64,000 nucleotides of DNA, from contig NZ_BCWE01000014.1 in assembly GCF_001592105.1 (NCBI RefSeq), positions 25,164-89,163 on the forward strand. Direction: 5' to 3'. This document shows, in pieces, positions 9,763 to 19,103 of the stretch. Position numbers and translations under genes: made by a program. The notes under the pieces were generated by a model. It was not told the DNA's origin. It was given only the letters and a program-made list of their open reading frames with translations, and searched no databases. This stretch comes from Desulfolucanica intricata (GTDB lineage: Bacteria; Bacillota; Desulfotomaculia; Desulfotomaculales; Desulfofarciminaceae). Position 1 is the first letter of the stretch. Each line of letters opens with the position of its first letter.

Positions 9763-11682
9763 ATGGGCAAAAACCTTGTGCAGAAAATTTTTGCTGAGCA
9801 CCTTGTAGAAGGTGAAATGATAGCCGGTAAGGAAGTTGCTATTCGGATTGACCAGACGCTTACTCAGGATGCTACCGGTACGATGGCCTACTTGCAGTTT
9901 GAGGCTATGGGAATTCCCCGGGTTAAAACAGAATTATCTGTAAGTTATGTTGATCATAATACACTGCAAAGCGGTTTTGAGAATGCCGATGACCACCGTT
10001 TTCTGCAAACTGTGGCCGCCAAGCACGGTATTTATTTTTCACGTCCGGGAAACGGTATCTGTCATCAGGTGCACCTGGAGCGTTTTGCTAAACCGGGCAA
10101 GACTTTATTAGGTTCTGATTCACATACCCCTACTGCCGGTGGTATGGGTGCCGTAGCAATTGGCGCCGGTGGTCTGGATGTGGCTGTGGCTATGGGCGGT
10201 GGAGCCTTTTATACCACTATGCCTAAAGTTGTCGGTGTGGAACTGCAGGGTGAATTGCGACCTTGGGTTTCTGCCAAGGATATTATCTTGGAAGTCTTGC
10301 GCAGGATGAGTGTTAAAGGTGGAGTAGGTAAGGTTATTGAGTACTGCGGTGAAGGTGTTAAGTCCTTAACTGTTCCGGAACGGGCTACGATTACCAATAT
10401 GGGTGCTGAACTTGGGGCCACTACCTCTATTTTCCCAAGTGATGAGCTAACCAGAGCCTACTTAAAAGCACAGGGGCGGGAGCAGGATTGGATTCCTTTA
10501 ACGGCTGATGCTGACGCTGAATATGATGAGTATATTATAATAAATCTTAGTGAGTTAGAGCCGCTGGTTGCCCGGCCGCACAGCCCTGATAATGTTGTTT
10601 CCGTGCGTAAGTTAGGCCCGGTGCCGGTGCAGCAGGTGGCAATCGGCTCCTGCACAAATTCTTCTTTTTCGGATTTGATGATTGTTGCAAAAATGCTTAA
10701 GGGTAAGACTGTACATCCCAACGTGAGCCTGGTCATCGCTCCCGGTTCAAAGCAGGTGTATACTATGATTGCACAAAACGGGGCACTGGCTGATTTAATT
10801 GCTGCCGGGGCCCGTATTCTGGAATCCGCCTGCGGGCCTTGTATAGGGATGGGACAATCCCCTGCGTCTGCGGCCAACTCGGTACGCACCTTTAACCGGA
10901 ACTTTGAGGGCCGCAGCGGTACCAAGGATGCCAAAATATATTTAACCAGCCCTGAAGTGGCTGCTGCCACTGCCTTAACAGGTGTACTTACCGACCCCCG
11001 GGATTTGAATATAGAGTATCAAAAGATTGCTCTGCCGGAACAGTTTTTGATTAATGACAATATGATAATACCTCCGGCAGAAGATTCTGCTGAAGTGGAA
11101 GTGGTGCGCGGTCCGAACATTAAGCCGCTGCCTGTTAACGAAGTTTTGCAAAATGAAATTAACGCCGGGGTTCTTTTGAAAGTTGGCGATAATATCACTA
11201 CCGATCATATTATGCCGGCCGGAGCCAAGATTTTACCTTTAAGGTCAAACATACCGGCGATGTCTGAATATGTTTACGCTGCTATAGACGAAACTTTTCC
11301 ACGGCGGGCCAAAGAAGCAGGTAAAGGGATTATTGTCGGAGGCGTTAATTATGGCCAGGGCTCCAGCCGGGAGCATGCCGCGCTGGCCCCTATGTATCTC
11401 GGAATAAAGGCCGTTATTGCCAAGTCCTTTGCCCGGATCCACCGCCAAAATTTAGTTAACTTTGGTATTCTGCCCCTGGCTTTTGTTAATGAAGCAGACT
11501 ATGACGGTATTGACCAGGGTGATGAACTGATAATAGAGAAGCTGCCGGAGCAGTTGGATGCGGTAGAAATTATGGTGAAAAACCTGACTAAAGATGTTGA
11601 ATTTAAAACCATCCACGGGCTTTCAGAAAGGCAAAAAGAAATAATTAAAGCCGGTGGCCTGCTTAACTACACTAAAAATTAA
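9763..11682 (+). CDS. acnA: Aconitate hydratase (monomeric, Aquifex-type)
   Basis: The enzyme isomerises citrate to isocitrate in the TCA cycle. At 639 residues it belongs to the short aconitase/isopropylmalate-isomerase-like class found in anaerobic Firmicutes. The cluster cysteines are in GSCTNSSFSDL and ACGPCIGMGQSP, and the substrate motifs LLGSDSHTPTAGG and NYGQGSSREHAAL are intact. The C-terminal swivel domain begins around residue 470. ATG 9763 follows TAGGAGGAAGAAA. It stands alone, without citrate synthase or isocitrate dehydrogenase beside it. Confidence 0.95.
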   Translation: MGKNLVQKIFAEHLVEGEMIAGKEVAIRIDQTLTQDATGTMAYLQFEAMGIPRVKTELSVSYVDHNTLQSGFENADDHRFLQTVAAKHGIYFSRPGNGICHQVHLERFAKPGKTLLGSDSHTPTAGGMGAVAIGAGGLDVAVAMGGGAFYTTMPKVVGVELQGELRPWVSAKDIILEVLRRMSVKGGVGKVIEYCGEGVKSLTVPERATITNMGAELGATTSIFPSDELTRAYLKAQGREQDWIPLTADADAEYDEYIIINLSELEPLVARPHSPDNVVSVRKLGPVPVQQVAIGSCTNSSFSDLMIVAKMLKGKTVHPNVSLVIAPGSKQVYTMIAQNGALADLIAAGARILESACGPCIGMGQSPASAANSVRTFNRNFEGRSGTKDAKIYLTSPEVAAATALTGVLTDPRDLNIEYQKIALPEQFLINDNMIIPPAEDSAEVEVVRGPNIKPLPVNEVLQNEINAGVLLKVGDNITTDHIMPAGAKILPLRSNIPAMSEYVYAAIDETFPRRAKEAGKGIIVGGVNYGQGSSREHAALAPMYLGIKAVIAKSFARIHRQNLVNFGILPLAFVNEADYDGIDQGDELIIEKLPEQLDAVEIMVKNLTKDVEFKTIHGLSERQKEIIKAGGLLNYTKN

Positions 11683-11684
11683 AT

Positions 11685-11703
11685 AAAACCCCGGCCGGGT
11701 TTT
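11685..11703 (+). terminator. Intrinsic terminator after aconitase
   Basis: AAAACCCCGG/CCGGGTTTT form a compact palindromic stem directly after the stop codon, followed by TATATATTTT. Confidence 0.7.
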
Positions 11704-11853
11704 ATATATTTTCACAAAATTATTTTTAACAAAATTAATTTTTGGTATTATCTAACCGAATATAATTTTAAATTTGTTGGGCATAATAAGATTACATTTT
11801 GGGAATTATAAATTTTTACGTTTAATAAGCAAATCTTTCTAGGGGGGATTAAT

Positions 11854-12150
11854 TTGTCCAGGGAATTAACCATCCAGGATTTGCAGCCAAAAGAAATTAT
11901 GAAAATTACAGCATCAACCGGGCTGGTGCCCAGGGAACTGCAGCCATATGTTCAACCGGCTCTTGAGGAATTTAGAAATGAAATGGCAGCTGAACTGGGA
12001 TTAACGGATTATGCAGAAATTGATAAAGGTGAATTACCAAGTAGACTTAACGGCAAGGTCGGTGGTAGTATGACTAAAAAAATGGTTACCTTTGCTGAAG
12101 CAGTCCTCGCTTGGAATTATAGAAATAATAAAATGTTGGCCGGTAAGTAA
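11854..12150 (+). CDS. Alpha/beta-type small acid-soluble spore protein
   Basis: SASPs coat spore DNA and protect it from damage. The C-terminal 65 residues match the family: EFRNEMAAELGL, then GELPSRLNGKVGGSMTKKMV and a closing AEAVLAWNYR. The Gly-Gly of KVGGSMTK is the hallmark of the second DNA-contacting helix. The protein is 98 residues, about 30 longer at the N-terminus than typical SASPs. The start is TTG 11854 behind AGGGGGGATT. Expression is expected in the forespore under SigG. It is direct evidence that the host makes spores. Confidence 0.85.
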   Translation: MSRELTIQDLQPKEIMKITASTGLVPRELQPYVQPALEEFRNEMAAELGLTDYAEIDKGELPSRLNGKVGGSMTKKMVTFAEAVLAWNYRNNKMLAGK

Positions 12151-12183
12151 GGAAAATATTTAAATAAAAGACGGAATAATACA

Positions 12184-12229
12184 AAAAGCTGGTCTTCTTT
12201 TGATAACTATAAGAAGACCGGCTTTTTTC
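12184..12229. terminator. Bidirectional terminator
   Basis: A 16-base-pair stem (AAGCTGGTCTTCTT paired with AAGAAGACCGGCTT) is flanked by A and T runs. It separates the spore protein gene from the convergent ATPase gene. Confidence 0.85.
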
Positions 12230-12234
12230 AAAAG

Positions 12235-13350
12235 TTATTTAATTTTTTCAGCAATGTCCAGGATTCGCTGCATTACCTGTTCCCTTCTGTCGTTAATTTC
12301 TTTGAAATTCATGTAGGGTACATAATAGTTTTCCATCTTATCGTGTTCCTTTTTAGCCTGGGAGAGGAACCAAATGGCCTGCTCCATACACTGGCGATAC
12401 ATTTCCCGGGCTTTGTTTTTTTCAAAAAGATATTTTTCATTTAAAAGGGGACTGACGAATTCCATGGTATCAATTACGGAATCGTTTGCTTTTGCCTTGT
12501 ATTCGTGTGGTTCTACAGCATTGATGATAGCAACGCTTAAACCGGGAATTACCAGGTGATCAATTAAGTCAGGGTCCAGGGTACAATGATAGGCTTCTAC
12601 GTCAAAGCCGCGCATCAGGGCAGCCTCCATTAAGCGGCGTACCAAGGTGCTTTTTCCGGTGCCGTCATCACCCATGATAATATACCGTTTATCCAAATGT
12701 CCCACAATGGATTCCAAATGACTTTCCGGTCCTTCGGGGGTAATCGCAGTGGCAAATAAGTGACGGTCCTTGGGTCTGTCAGTTTGCCGGGGTTTTCCTT
12801 CGAAGATTTCGTGGGTTAGTTCTAAAACTTTCTTATCGAAAGTGCCTACGTCAAAGGCACCGGTTCCCCGGTAATAAAATTTTACTTCATCTAAGAAAAT
12901 CTTTGCCCCTGCCAGATAAGAGTAAGCCCTGGTGAACAGTCTGCCGGTCTCCTTATTGCAGGCCAGAATTTCAGCTTTATGGGCCAGCAGTCCGGCTTGA
13001 TCCCAATGATCCCCCAAATGGAGAATTTCATCAACTGCTCCGGGGTTTTTGGGATCTACTACGTGCGGGGCTGTCCCATCCAGCATTGCGATTTTCAGTG
13101 CCGGAATAACAACGCCGTCTAAAGAGCCATTATCCGAAGAACAGCAGTGAAACTCAACATCATATCCTTTTTCCAGCATGGTTTCCCCTATTTTACGCAT
13201 GAAGGTAGATTTTCCAACACCCGGGCCACCTTTAATTACAAAAATTCGGTTGGCGTCAGGTTCAATGATATAGTCGTAGAAAGAATAAAAACCCTTGTAA
13301 GTGTTACCTCCGGGAAAAACTTTTTTCAGCCTTCCTTTTATATTACTCAT
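12235..13350 (-). CDS. Double P-loop ATPase of unknown function
   Basis: The protein consists of two homologous P-loop NTPase halves. The first Walker A is GGPGVGKSTFM near residue 30 and the second is GDDGTGKSTLV near residue 220. It resembles an uncharacterised family (PRK06851-like) common in spore-forming Clostridia and Bacilli. Repeated CSSDNGSLDG and CTLDPDLIDH segments suggest internal duplication. The frame is open to 13443, but ATG 13350 follows AAGGAGGGGAAAT and gives 371 residues, so I chose it. Function is unknown; a kinase-like or sporulation role is only a guess. Confidence 0.75.
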   Translation of the reverse strand: MSNIKGRLKKVFPGGNTYKGFYSFYDYIIEPDANRIFVIKGGPGVGKSTFMRKIGETMLEKGYDVEFHCCSSDNGSLDGVVIPALKIAMLDGTAPHVVDPKNPGAVDEILHLGDHWDQAGLLAHKAEILACNKETGRLFTRAYSYLAGAKIFLDEVKFYYRGTGAFDVGTFDKKVLELTHEIFEGKPRQTDRPKDRHLFATAITPEGPESHLESIVGHLDKRYIIMGDDGTGKSTLVRRLMEAALMRGFDVEAYHCTLDPDLIDHLVIPGLSVAIINAVEPHEYKAKANDSVIDTMEFVSPLLNEKYLFEKNKAREMYRQCMEQAIWFLSQAKKEHDKMENYYVPYMNFKEINDRREQVMQRILDIAEKIK

Positions 13351-13556
13351 ATTTCCCCTCCTTGACGTGAAAAATAAAGCACCATGAGGGGGTGAAAAAC
13401 CTGACCTTTTCATGGCGCCGTTGCCGTAAGATTCACTTTTCATTATTTATATATTTGAAGATAGCTGCAAATATGATAGTTTTTTTAAAAACCAACTGTT
13501 TTTTATGAAATTTCATGGTAGAATTGTTTTATTCTAAAATTTAGAGGTGTTACCCG

Positions 13557-14141
13557 ATGTACGGGAACAGGATTGTTATTGCTGACGCCGATCAGGCCTT
13601 TTTAAAAAGCCTAAAAGCAAGTTTGACTAATGACGGCTATCTGGTTATAGGAGAAGCTTGTGATGCCCAAAGTGCCCTGGAGGTTATCTTTCGGACTGAA
13701 CCCGATTTAATTATTATGGATGCCAATATTCCCGGTTGTGAGGGACTGCAATTTGTACGTATTATTGAGGAGCACCGGGTAGCCCCGGTTTTGCTTTTAA
13801 CTGCCTACAGTCACCGTGAATTGGTAGAAGAAGCAAAGCATTCCTGGATTTTTGGTTATTTGTTAAAACCCGTTAATCAGGATAATTTATTTCCGGCTAT
13901 CGAGATAGCTATTGCTAATTTTAAAAAAATTATTAAGCTGGAAAGGGAAAATAAAGAGCTTAAAAAACTCCTGGAGGAAAGGAAATTAGTAGATAAGGCC
14001 AAAGGTCTTTTAATGGAGAAAAAAGGTATCTCAGAAAGAGAAGCTCATAAATATTTGCAAAAGGTGAGTATGGATAAAAGCATACCTATTTCCAAGGTTG
14101 CTAAGAAAGTTATAATGCTATTACAAAAAAACAGTCCTTAA
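13557..14141 (+). CDS. ANTAR-type (AmiR/NasR) antitermination response regulator
   Basis: The receiver domain (residues 1-120) has the acidic pair IADADQ, the phospho-Asp in LIIMDANIPG and the Lys in LLKPVNQ. After a coiled linker, the ANTAR RNA-binding domain (about residues 140-194) reads DKAKGLLMEKKGISEREAH and SIPISKVAKKVI. ANTAR proteins dimerise on phosphorylation and bind paired hexaloop hairpins to block terminators. Three candidate targets lie downstream at 15.70, 17.61 and 19.10 kb. The gene sits 69 bases upstream of a glutamine synthetase paralogue, probably in one operon, and no cognate kinase is adjacent. Confidence 0.9.
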   Translation: MYGNRIVIADADQAFLKSLKASLTNDGYLVIGEACDAQSALEVIFRTEPDLIIMDANIPGCEGLQFVRIIEEHRVAPVLLLTAYSHRELVEEAKHSWIFGYLLKPVNQDNLFPAIEIAIANFKKIIKLERENKELKKLLEERKLVDKAKGLLMEKKGISEREAHKYLQKVSMDKSIPISKVAKKVIMLLQKNSP

Positions 14142-14210
14142 AATAAATTCCGGTATGTGTTAGTTGTAAATTCATATTAGAGATGTTTTTTATTTAGGTG
14201 CAGAATTGGG

Positions 14211-15551
14211 GTGTATTTATTGAATATCTTAACTAAAGAAGATGTATTGGAAAAAGCAAAGGAATATGATGTAAAGTTTATCAGGCTGCAATTTACTGAT
14301 ATCTTTGGTTCTTTTAAAAATATTGCAATTACTGTAGAAGAGCTGGAACGTGCCCTATCCTTTGGGGTTATGTTTGACAGTGCGGTAATCGAAGGCTTTA
14401 GCCAAAATAAAGAATCTGATATTTATTTACTCCCTGATCCCTCTACCTTTGTAATCTTTCCCTGGCGTCCACGTAACGGTGCAGTGGCCAGGTTAATTTG
14501 TGATGTTTACAATTCAGAAGGGGAATTGTTTGCCGGGTGTCCCCGAGCAGCTTTAAAGCGAGTGCTGAAAGAGGTAAACCAACTTGGCTACAGGCCGCAA
14601 TCTGCGGTTGAAACTGAGTTCTTTCTTTTTCATACCGATGCGCAGGGTAATCCTACCAAAATAACCCATGATCAGGCCGGGTATTGTGACTTGACTCCGG
14701 TTGATTTGGGTGAGAATTGCAGGCGGGATATGGTGTTGACACTGGAAAGTATGGGCTTTGAAATTGCCTCTTCTCACCACGAGATAGCTGCAGGACAGCA
14801 TGAGATAGCTTTAAAAGAAGATGACGTACTGTTTATGGCGGATAATCTTTCCACATTTAAGTTTGTGGTGCGTACTATTGCTCAGCGGCACGGGCTGCAT
14901 GCTTCATTTATGCCCAAACCCATGGCTGATTTGAGCGGTTCAGGTTTGCATTTGCATCATTCACTATGGCAGGAAGATAAAAATATTTTCTATGCACATT
15001 CACATACAGATTGCCTGCAATTAAGTAAAATTGCTTATTATTATATCGGAGGGTTAATTGAGCATGCGGGGGCATTTACAGCCATAGCCAATCCGCTGAT
15101 AAATTCCTATAAGAGATTAACCTTGGGTAAATTGGCACCGGCGTTAGCTGCCTGGTCGGAGCAGAATCGCAGCACTATGATTCGCGTACCTGCACAGCGG
15201 GAAAATGACACCCGGATCGTATTGCGCAGTCCGGACGGAACTTGTAATCCATACCTAGTCTTTGCGGTGACTTTAAAGGCAGGTTTGGAAGGTATTAAAA
15301 ATAAAATTAATCCACCCGCGCCGCTGGAGGATAATGACCTTCATGGGGGATTTAAGAAGTTAGTCAGAACTCATGGTCTCCCTCGTAGTCTTGATGAAGC
15401 ACTGTCAGCCCTGGCTTCTGATGAAATAATTAAAGATGCTTTAGGTGAGCAAATCTGGAGTCGTTTTATTGAGGCCAAAGAAGAAGAGTGTGAGCGCTTT
15501 CATGCTACGGTACACCAGTGGGAGATTGATGAATATTTGAGGTATTTCTAA
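14211..15551 (+). CDS. Divergent glutamine synthetase-like protein, probably not a true GS
   Basis: This 446-residue protein is a full-length GSI homologue. It keeps many active-site elements: ETEFFLF, SHHEIAAGQHEI, GSGLHLHHS and the NRSTMIRVP arginines. Two key glutamates are replaced compared with the second copy in this window. The flap Glu (GYEAP in the canonical enzyme, Glu304 of B. subtilis) is Leu in GKLAP. The metal ligand Glu (RIELRSPD, Glu333) is Val in RIVLRSPD. The feedback arginine region FVRIEESD reads FSQNKESD. It may be a gamma-glutamyl ligase for another amine, or a regulatory pseudoenzyme. The start is GTG 14211 or, with better spacing to GGGGT, TTG 14220. Confidence 0.85.
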   Translation: MYLLNILTKEDVLEKAKEYDVKFIRLQFTDIFGSFKNIAITVEELERALSFGVMFDSAVIEGFSQNKESDIYLLPDPSTFVIFPWRPRNGAVARLICDVYNSEGELFAGCPRAALKRVLKEVNQLGYRPQSAVETEFFLFHTDAQGNPTKITHDQAGYCDLTPVDLGENCRRDMVLTLESMGFEIASSHHEIAAGQHEIALKEDDVLFMADNLSTFKFVVRTIAQRHGLHASFMPKPMADLSGSGLHLHHSLWQEDKNIFYAHSHTDCLQLSKIAYYYIGGLIEHAGAFTAIANPLINSYKRLTLGKLAPALAAWSEQNRSTMIRVPAQRENDTRIVLRSPDGTCNPYLVFAVTLKAGLEGIKNKINPPAPLEDNDLHGGFKKLVRTHGLPRSLDEALSALASDEIIKDALGEQIWSRFIEAKEEECERFHATVHQWEIDEYLRYF

Positions 15552-15637
15552 GAACTCGGTCTTTCGTAAACTTCTTAATGGCCGGAAGGAGGCAGCCGGG
15601 AACAGGTGAAGTATACAATATTCTTTTTTCTAAGAAG

Positions 15638-15665
15638 TTGACATTAATTTTGAAAATGGTATACT
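15638..15665 (+). promoter_or_regulatory. Sigma-A type promoter for the glutamate-synthase-like gene
   Basis: TTGACA at 15638-15643 and TATACT at 15660-15665 are separated by 16 bases. Predicted initiation near 15672 places the hexaloop/terminator leader inside the transcript. Confidence 0.75.
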
Positions 15666-15690
15666 TTAAAATGTGCTAAAGATAAAGGTT

Positions 15691-15762
15691 AATATTTAAG
15701 AGGGCAAAGACGTCCTTAATATAGATCTAATACGGGTAGATCTATATTGAGGGCGTTTTTTA
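15691..15762 (+). promoter_or_regulatory. ANTAR-type antiterminator/terminator leader
   Basis: AGGGC-[AAAGAC]-GTCCT at 15701-15715 forms a hairpin whose six-base loop has A at position 1 and G at position 4, the ANTAR recognition pattern. Its 3' arm is also the 5' arm of a long intrinsic terminator (CCTTAATATAGATCTA paired with TAGATCTATATTGAGG, then GCGTTTTTT). The two structures exclude each other, so protein binding should allow read-through into the glutamate-synthase-like gene at 15882. A clear second upstream hexaloop is not seen in the predicted transcript. Confidence 0.75.
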
Positions 15763-15881
15763 TTTCCTTCCCCGGTACCTGTACTTTATTAGAAAATGAT
15801 AGACTTTCAAGCACTTCTTAAATATACCTTATCAGTTAGTTAGCCGGTTAAAAAATATATAAAAAATGGGAGGAAGTAGAA

Positions 15882-17462
15882 ATGAGTGGTTATAGTAAAG
15901 GTGTTAACGGCAGTGCAGCAACATTAACTAAACTGAGAACAGGAAAGGATTTTACTGCCAGTGGTATGTGTGTGACCTGTTTCGACGGCTGCCCGGGACT
16001 TTGTGAAATTGGTAAATCAGCCGTAAGGGGTAAAGAGATGCTCTATCCCCAACCTTTTGGCAAAACGACTTCTGCTGCTCAAAAGGAATATCCGGTAGAT
16101 TTTTCACACTTCAATATTATGGGTACTGCCGTAGGTGCACGTGGTATTGATGCCGATTCCAACAAAGCCCTTTTTTCGGCTGTAAACTTAGAAACCGAAA
16201 TCGGTAGTGGGAATAAGATTAAATTAGATATTCCTATTGTTGTGGCTGCTATGGGTTCCACTAATGTAGCCGCTGATAACTGGGAGCATTTGGCAGCCGG
16301 TGCAGCAATTTGCGGTGGTGGTATTGCTATCGGTGAAAACGTTTGTGGAATGGATCCTGATGTGAAAATTAAAAATGGACGTGTGGTTCATTCACCTAAT
16401 TTAGAGCGCCGGGTTAAGGATTTTCAAAATTGGTATAACGGTAAAGGCTTCATTGCTGTTCAGGCTAACGTAGAAGATACCATGCTTGGTGTACAGGAAT
16501 ATGCTTTGGAAAATCTGGGTGTTGAAGCTGTTGAAATTAAGTGGGGTCAAGGTGCCAAGGATATTGGCGGTGAGGTTAAGCTGAATACTTTAGAACGTGC
16601 CCTGCAGTTAAAGAGCCGTGGCTATGTGGTTTTACCGGACCCTGAAGATCCGAAGGTTCAAGAGGCTTACAAAGCAGGTGCCTTCACCGAGTTTGAGCGG
16701 CACTCCCGCGTTGGAATGGTTGGTTATGAATCCTTTATGGAGCGCGTGGAAGAACTGCGCAATGCCGGTGCTAAGTATGTTTTCCTGAAAACCGGTGCTT
16801 ATCGTCCTGCTGATTTGGCCCGTGCTGTTAAATTTGCCTCGGATGCTAAGATTGATCTCTTAACTGTTGACGGTGCCGGTGGTGGAACCGGTATGAGTCC
16901 CTGGAGAATGATGAACGAGTGGGGTGTGCCGACTGTTTATATCCAGGCTTTGCTGACCAGGTATCTTGATAAGTTGGCTGCTAAAGGAGCTTTTATTCCC
17001 AGTGTAGCTGTTGCCGGCGGTTTTGCTTTAGAAGACCATCTGTTCAAAGGCTTTGCCATGAGTGCTCCTTATGTTAAGGCCATAGGTATGGCCCGTTCCG
17101 CACTTACTGCGGCTATGGTTGGTAAAACTGTTGGTAAAGCTGTTAAGAGCGGTAAGTCCCTTGCTGAGTACAAAAAATATGGCAAGAATTTGGATCAGAT
17201 CTTTGTGGCTGCAGCTGAGTTAAGAGATAAGTTAGGTGCTGAAGATTTTGCCCGCTTACCGGTTGGAGCAATCGGTGTCTACAGCTATTATGAGCGCCTT
17301 GCTCAGGGGCTTCGCCAGCTCATGTGTGGTGCCCGGAAGTTTGCTTTAAGCCATATTACCCGTGATGATATCGCATCACTGACTAAAGAAGCTGCTGATA
17401 TTTCCGGTATTACCTATATTATGGATGAAGACGCAGAAGAAGTTGAAGCAATTCTGGGTTAA
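15882..17462 (+). CDS. FMN-binding glutamate synthase-family protein (GltB2-like)
   Basis: The 526-residue protein corresponds to the FMN/glutamate-synthase central domain alone, without the amidotransferase domain. The TIM-barrel motifs VDGAGGGTGMSPWRMMNEWG and VAVAGGFALEDHLFKGFAMSA are visible in the C-terminal half. An N-terminal cysteine array at residues 30, 33, 37 and 41 (CVTCFDGCPGLC) could hold an iron-sulfur cluster. ATG 15882 follows GGGAGGAAG. Flanking glutamine synthetase genes and the ANTAR leader put it in nitrogen assimilation. Which protein supplies ammonia or electrons is not evident. Confidence 0.85.
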   Translation: MSGYSKGVNGSAATLTKLRTGKDFTASGMCVTCFDGCPGLCEIGKSAVRGKEMLYPQPFGKTTSAAQKEYPVDFSHFNIMGTAVGARGIDADSNKALFSAVNLETEIGSGNKIKLDIPIVVAAMGSTNVAADNWEHLAAGAAICGGGIAIGENVCGMDPDVKIKNGRVVHSPNLERRVKDFQNWYNGKGFIAVQANVEDTMLGVQEYALENLGVEAVEIKWGQGAKDIGGEVKLNTLERALQLKSRGYVVLPDPEDPKVQEAYKAGAFTEFERHSRVGMVGYESFMERVEELRNAGAKYVFLKTGAYRPADLARAVKFASDAKIDLLTVDGAGGGTGMSPWRMMNEWGVPTVYIQALLTRYLDKLAAKGAFIPSVAVAGGFALEDHLFKGFAMSAPYVKAIGMARSALTAAMVGKTVGKAVKSGKSLAEYKKYGKNLDQIFVAAAELRDKLGAEDFARLPVGAIGVYSYYERLAQGLRQLMCGARKFALSHITRDDIASLTKEAADISGITYIMDEDAEEVEAILG

Positions 17463-17555
17463 TTGATAAAGAGTATCTTTAATCCAATTGTATTTAAAAT
17501 GAAAGAACCCTCAAACAGGAGTATAAGCTATTATTAATTAATTTTGAAAAAATAA

Positions 17556-17585
17556 TTGGTTTTTTCTAAGGAAATATGTTATACT
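17556..17585 (+). promoter_or_regulatory. Promoter of the second glutamine synthetase gene
   Basis: TTGGTT (17556-17561) and TATACT (17580-17585) are 18 bases apart. The start would fall near 17592, upstream of both hexaloop hairpins. Confidence 0.6.
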
Positions 17586-17606
17586 TATAAAAAATTTAAA
17601 AGTGTT

Positions 17607-17690
17607 GGTACAATGATGTACCGGTTGATTAAAGGCAATGAGCCTACATGCAGGTACGATATTCTTTACCTGTAGGTGTAGGCTTTTTGT
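17607..17690 (+). promoter_or_regulatory. Dual-hairpin ANTAR leader of glnA
   Basis: The first hairpin GGTAC-[AATGAT]-GTACC (17607-17622) has a perfect five-base-pair stem and an A1/G4 hexaloop. Ten bases later AGGC-AATGA-GCCT (17633-17645) presents a similar A-x-x-G loop. The GCCT arm is shared with a terminator, GCCTACAT...CAGGT paired with ACCTG...GTGTAGGC, ending in TTTTTG at about 17688. This is the classical arrangement bound by EutV-type ANTAR proteins. Confidence 0.85.
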
Positions 17691-17735
17691 TTTTTAGATT
17701 TTATCGATTTAATTTGGGGAAGGTGACTGGTCAAC

Positions 17736-19070
17736 ATGCCAAAGCTGACTAACGATGATGTTCGTAGTTTAGCAAAAGAATTAGGAGTCAAATTTATCCG
17801 AATGCAGTTTACCGATATATTTGGCGTCTTGAAAAATGTATCAATTACTGTAGAACAATTAGAAAAGGCTTTAGCCGGCGAATTGATGTTTGACGGTTCA
17901 TCCATTGAGGGTTTTGTACGAATTGAGGAATCTGATATGTATTTACGCCCGGATCCTTCCACTTTCGTTGTGTTTCCCTGGAAGCCCAGAGATGGGGCGG
18001 TGGCCCGTTTGATATGTGATATATATAACCCGGATGGCACCCCCTTTGCAGGCGATCCCCGCTATGCCTTAAAACGGGCTTTAAAAGAAGCAGAAGCTAT
18101 GGGATATACTACAATGAACGTTGGGCCGGAGGCAGAGTTTTTTCTTTTTCATGTTGATTCCGACGGTAGGCCCACAACCATTACTCATGATCGGGCCGGC
18201 TATTTTGATCTAACTCCGGTAGACTTGGGGGAAAACGCCCGCCGGGATATGGTCTTGGCCTTAGAAGAAATGGGCTATGAAATTGAGGCTTCTCACCACG
18301 AGGTAGCTCCCGGCCAGCATGAAATTGATTTTAAATATTCGCATGCCCTGGATATTGCTGATAAAGTGGTTACTTTTAGATTTGTGGTGCGGACTATTGC
18401 CCAGCGGCACGGGCTTCATGCAACTTTTATGCCTAAACCCATTTACGGTATTGCCGGTTCGGGTATGCATTTAAACCAATCCTTAATGAGAAACGGTGAG
18501 AATGTCTTTTATGACCCCAATACTCCCAATCAGCTAAGTGAAGATGCAATGTATTACATTGGTGGATTGCTTAAGCATGCTAAGGCTATTACAACTATAA
18601 CAAATCCCAATGTAAATTCCTATAAACGATTAGTATCCGGCTATGAGGCTCCGGTATATATTGCTTGGTCAGCCAGGAACAGAAGTCCTTTGATCCGCAT
18701 ACCTGCTAAGCGGGGTTTGTCTACCAGAATTGAGCTAAGAAGTCCGGACCCGTCTTGTAATCCCTATTTAGCTCTGGCAGTTTGTTTGCGGGCAGGTCTG
18801 GACGGGATTAAAAATAAAATTGCGCCGCCTCCTGCCTGCGATAGAAACATTTATGATATGAGTGATGATGAGAGAAGGGAGTTGCAAATTAGTAATCTTC
18901 CCGAAAGCCTTCAAGAGGCATTAGTAGAGCTTCAGCAAGATGAATTAATAAAGGATGCACTGGGCAGACATATTTATGATCGTTTTATGGATGCCAAGCG
19001 CATTGAATGGGATCGCTACAGGGTACAGGTAAGTCCCTGGGAACTCGAAGAATATTTAACAAAGTTTTAA
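17736..19070 (+). CDS. glnA: Glutamine synthetase, type I-alpha
   Basis: This enzyme makes glutamine from glutamate, ammonia and ATP, and forms a dodecamer. All catalytic motifs are intact: [40 protein letters not shown], the flap [15 protein letters not shown] and [14 protein letters not shown]. The arginine in [10 protein letters not shown], the feedback-inhibition residue of the I-alpha class, is present. No adenylylation loop is seen. ATG 17736 follows GGGGAAGGTGA. It is the functional copy, in contrast to the divergent paralogue 2.2 kb upstream. Confidence 0.95.
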   Translation: MPKLTNDDVRSLAKELGVKFIRMQFTDIFGVLKNVSITVEQLEKALAGELMFDGSSIEGFVRIEESDMYLRPDPSTFVVFPWKPRDGAVARLICDIYNPDGTPFAGDPRYALKRALKEAEAMGYTTMNVGPEAEFFLFHVDSDGRPTTITHDRAGYFDLTPVDLGENARRDMVLALEEMGYEIEASHHEVAPGQHEIDFKYSHALDIADKVVTFRFVVRTIAQRHGLHATFMPKPIYGIAGSGMHLNQSLMRNGENVFYDPNTPNQLSEDAMYYIGGLLKHAKAITTITNPNVNSYKRLVSGYEAPVYIAWSARNRSPLIRIPAKRGLSTRIELRSPDPSCNPYLALAVCLRAGLDGIKNKIAPPPACDRNIYDMSDDERRELQISNLPESLQEALVELQQDELIKDALGRHIYDRFMDAKRIEWDRYRVQVSPWELEEYLTKF

Positions 19071-19103
19071 GAAAAAATAATATATTAAGTACAAGTTAAT
19101 ATT

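Noticed and set aside
15664..15681. A possible first hexaloop hairpin (CTTTA around AATGTG) before the 15.7-kb leader
   Set aside because: Its left arm overlaps the -10 box of the predicted promoter, so it would not be fully transcribed from that promoter. It would count only if transcription came from upstream.
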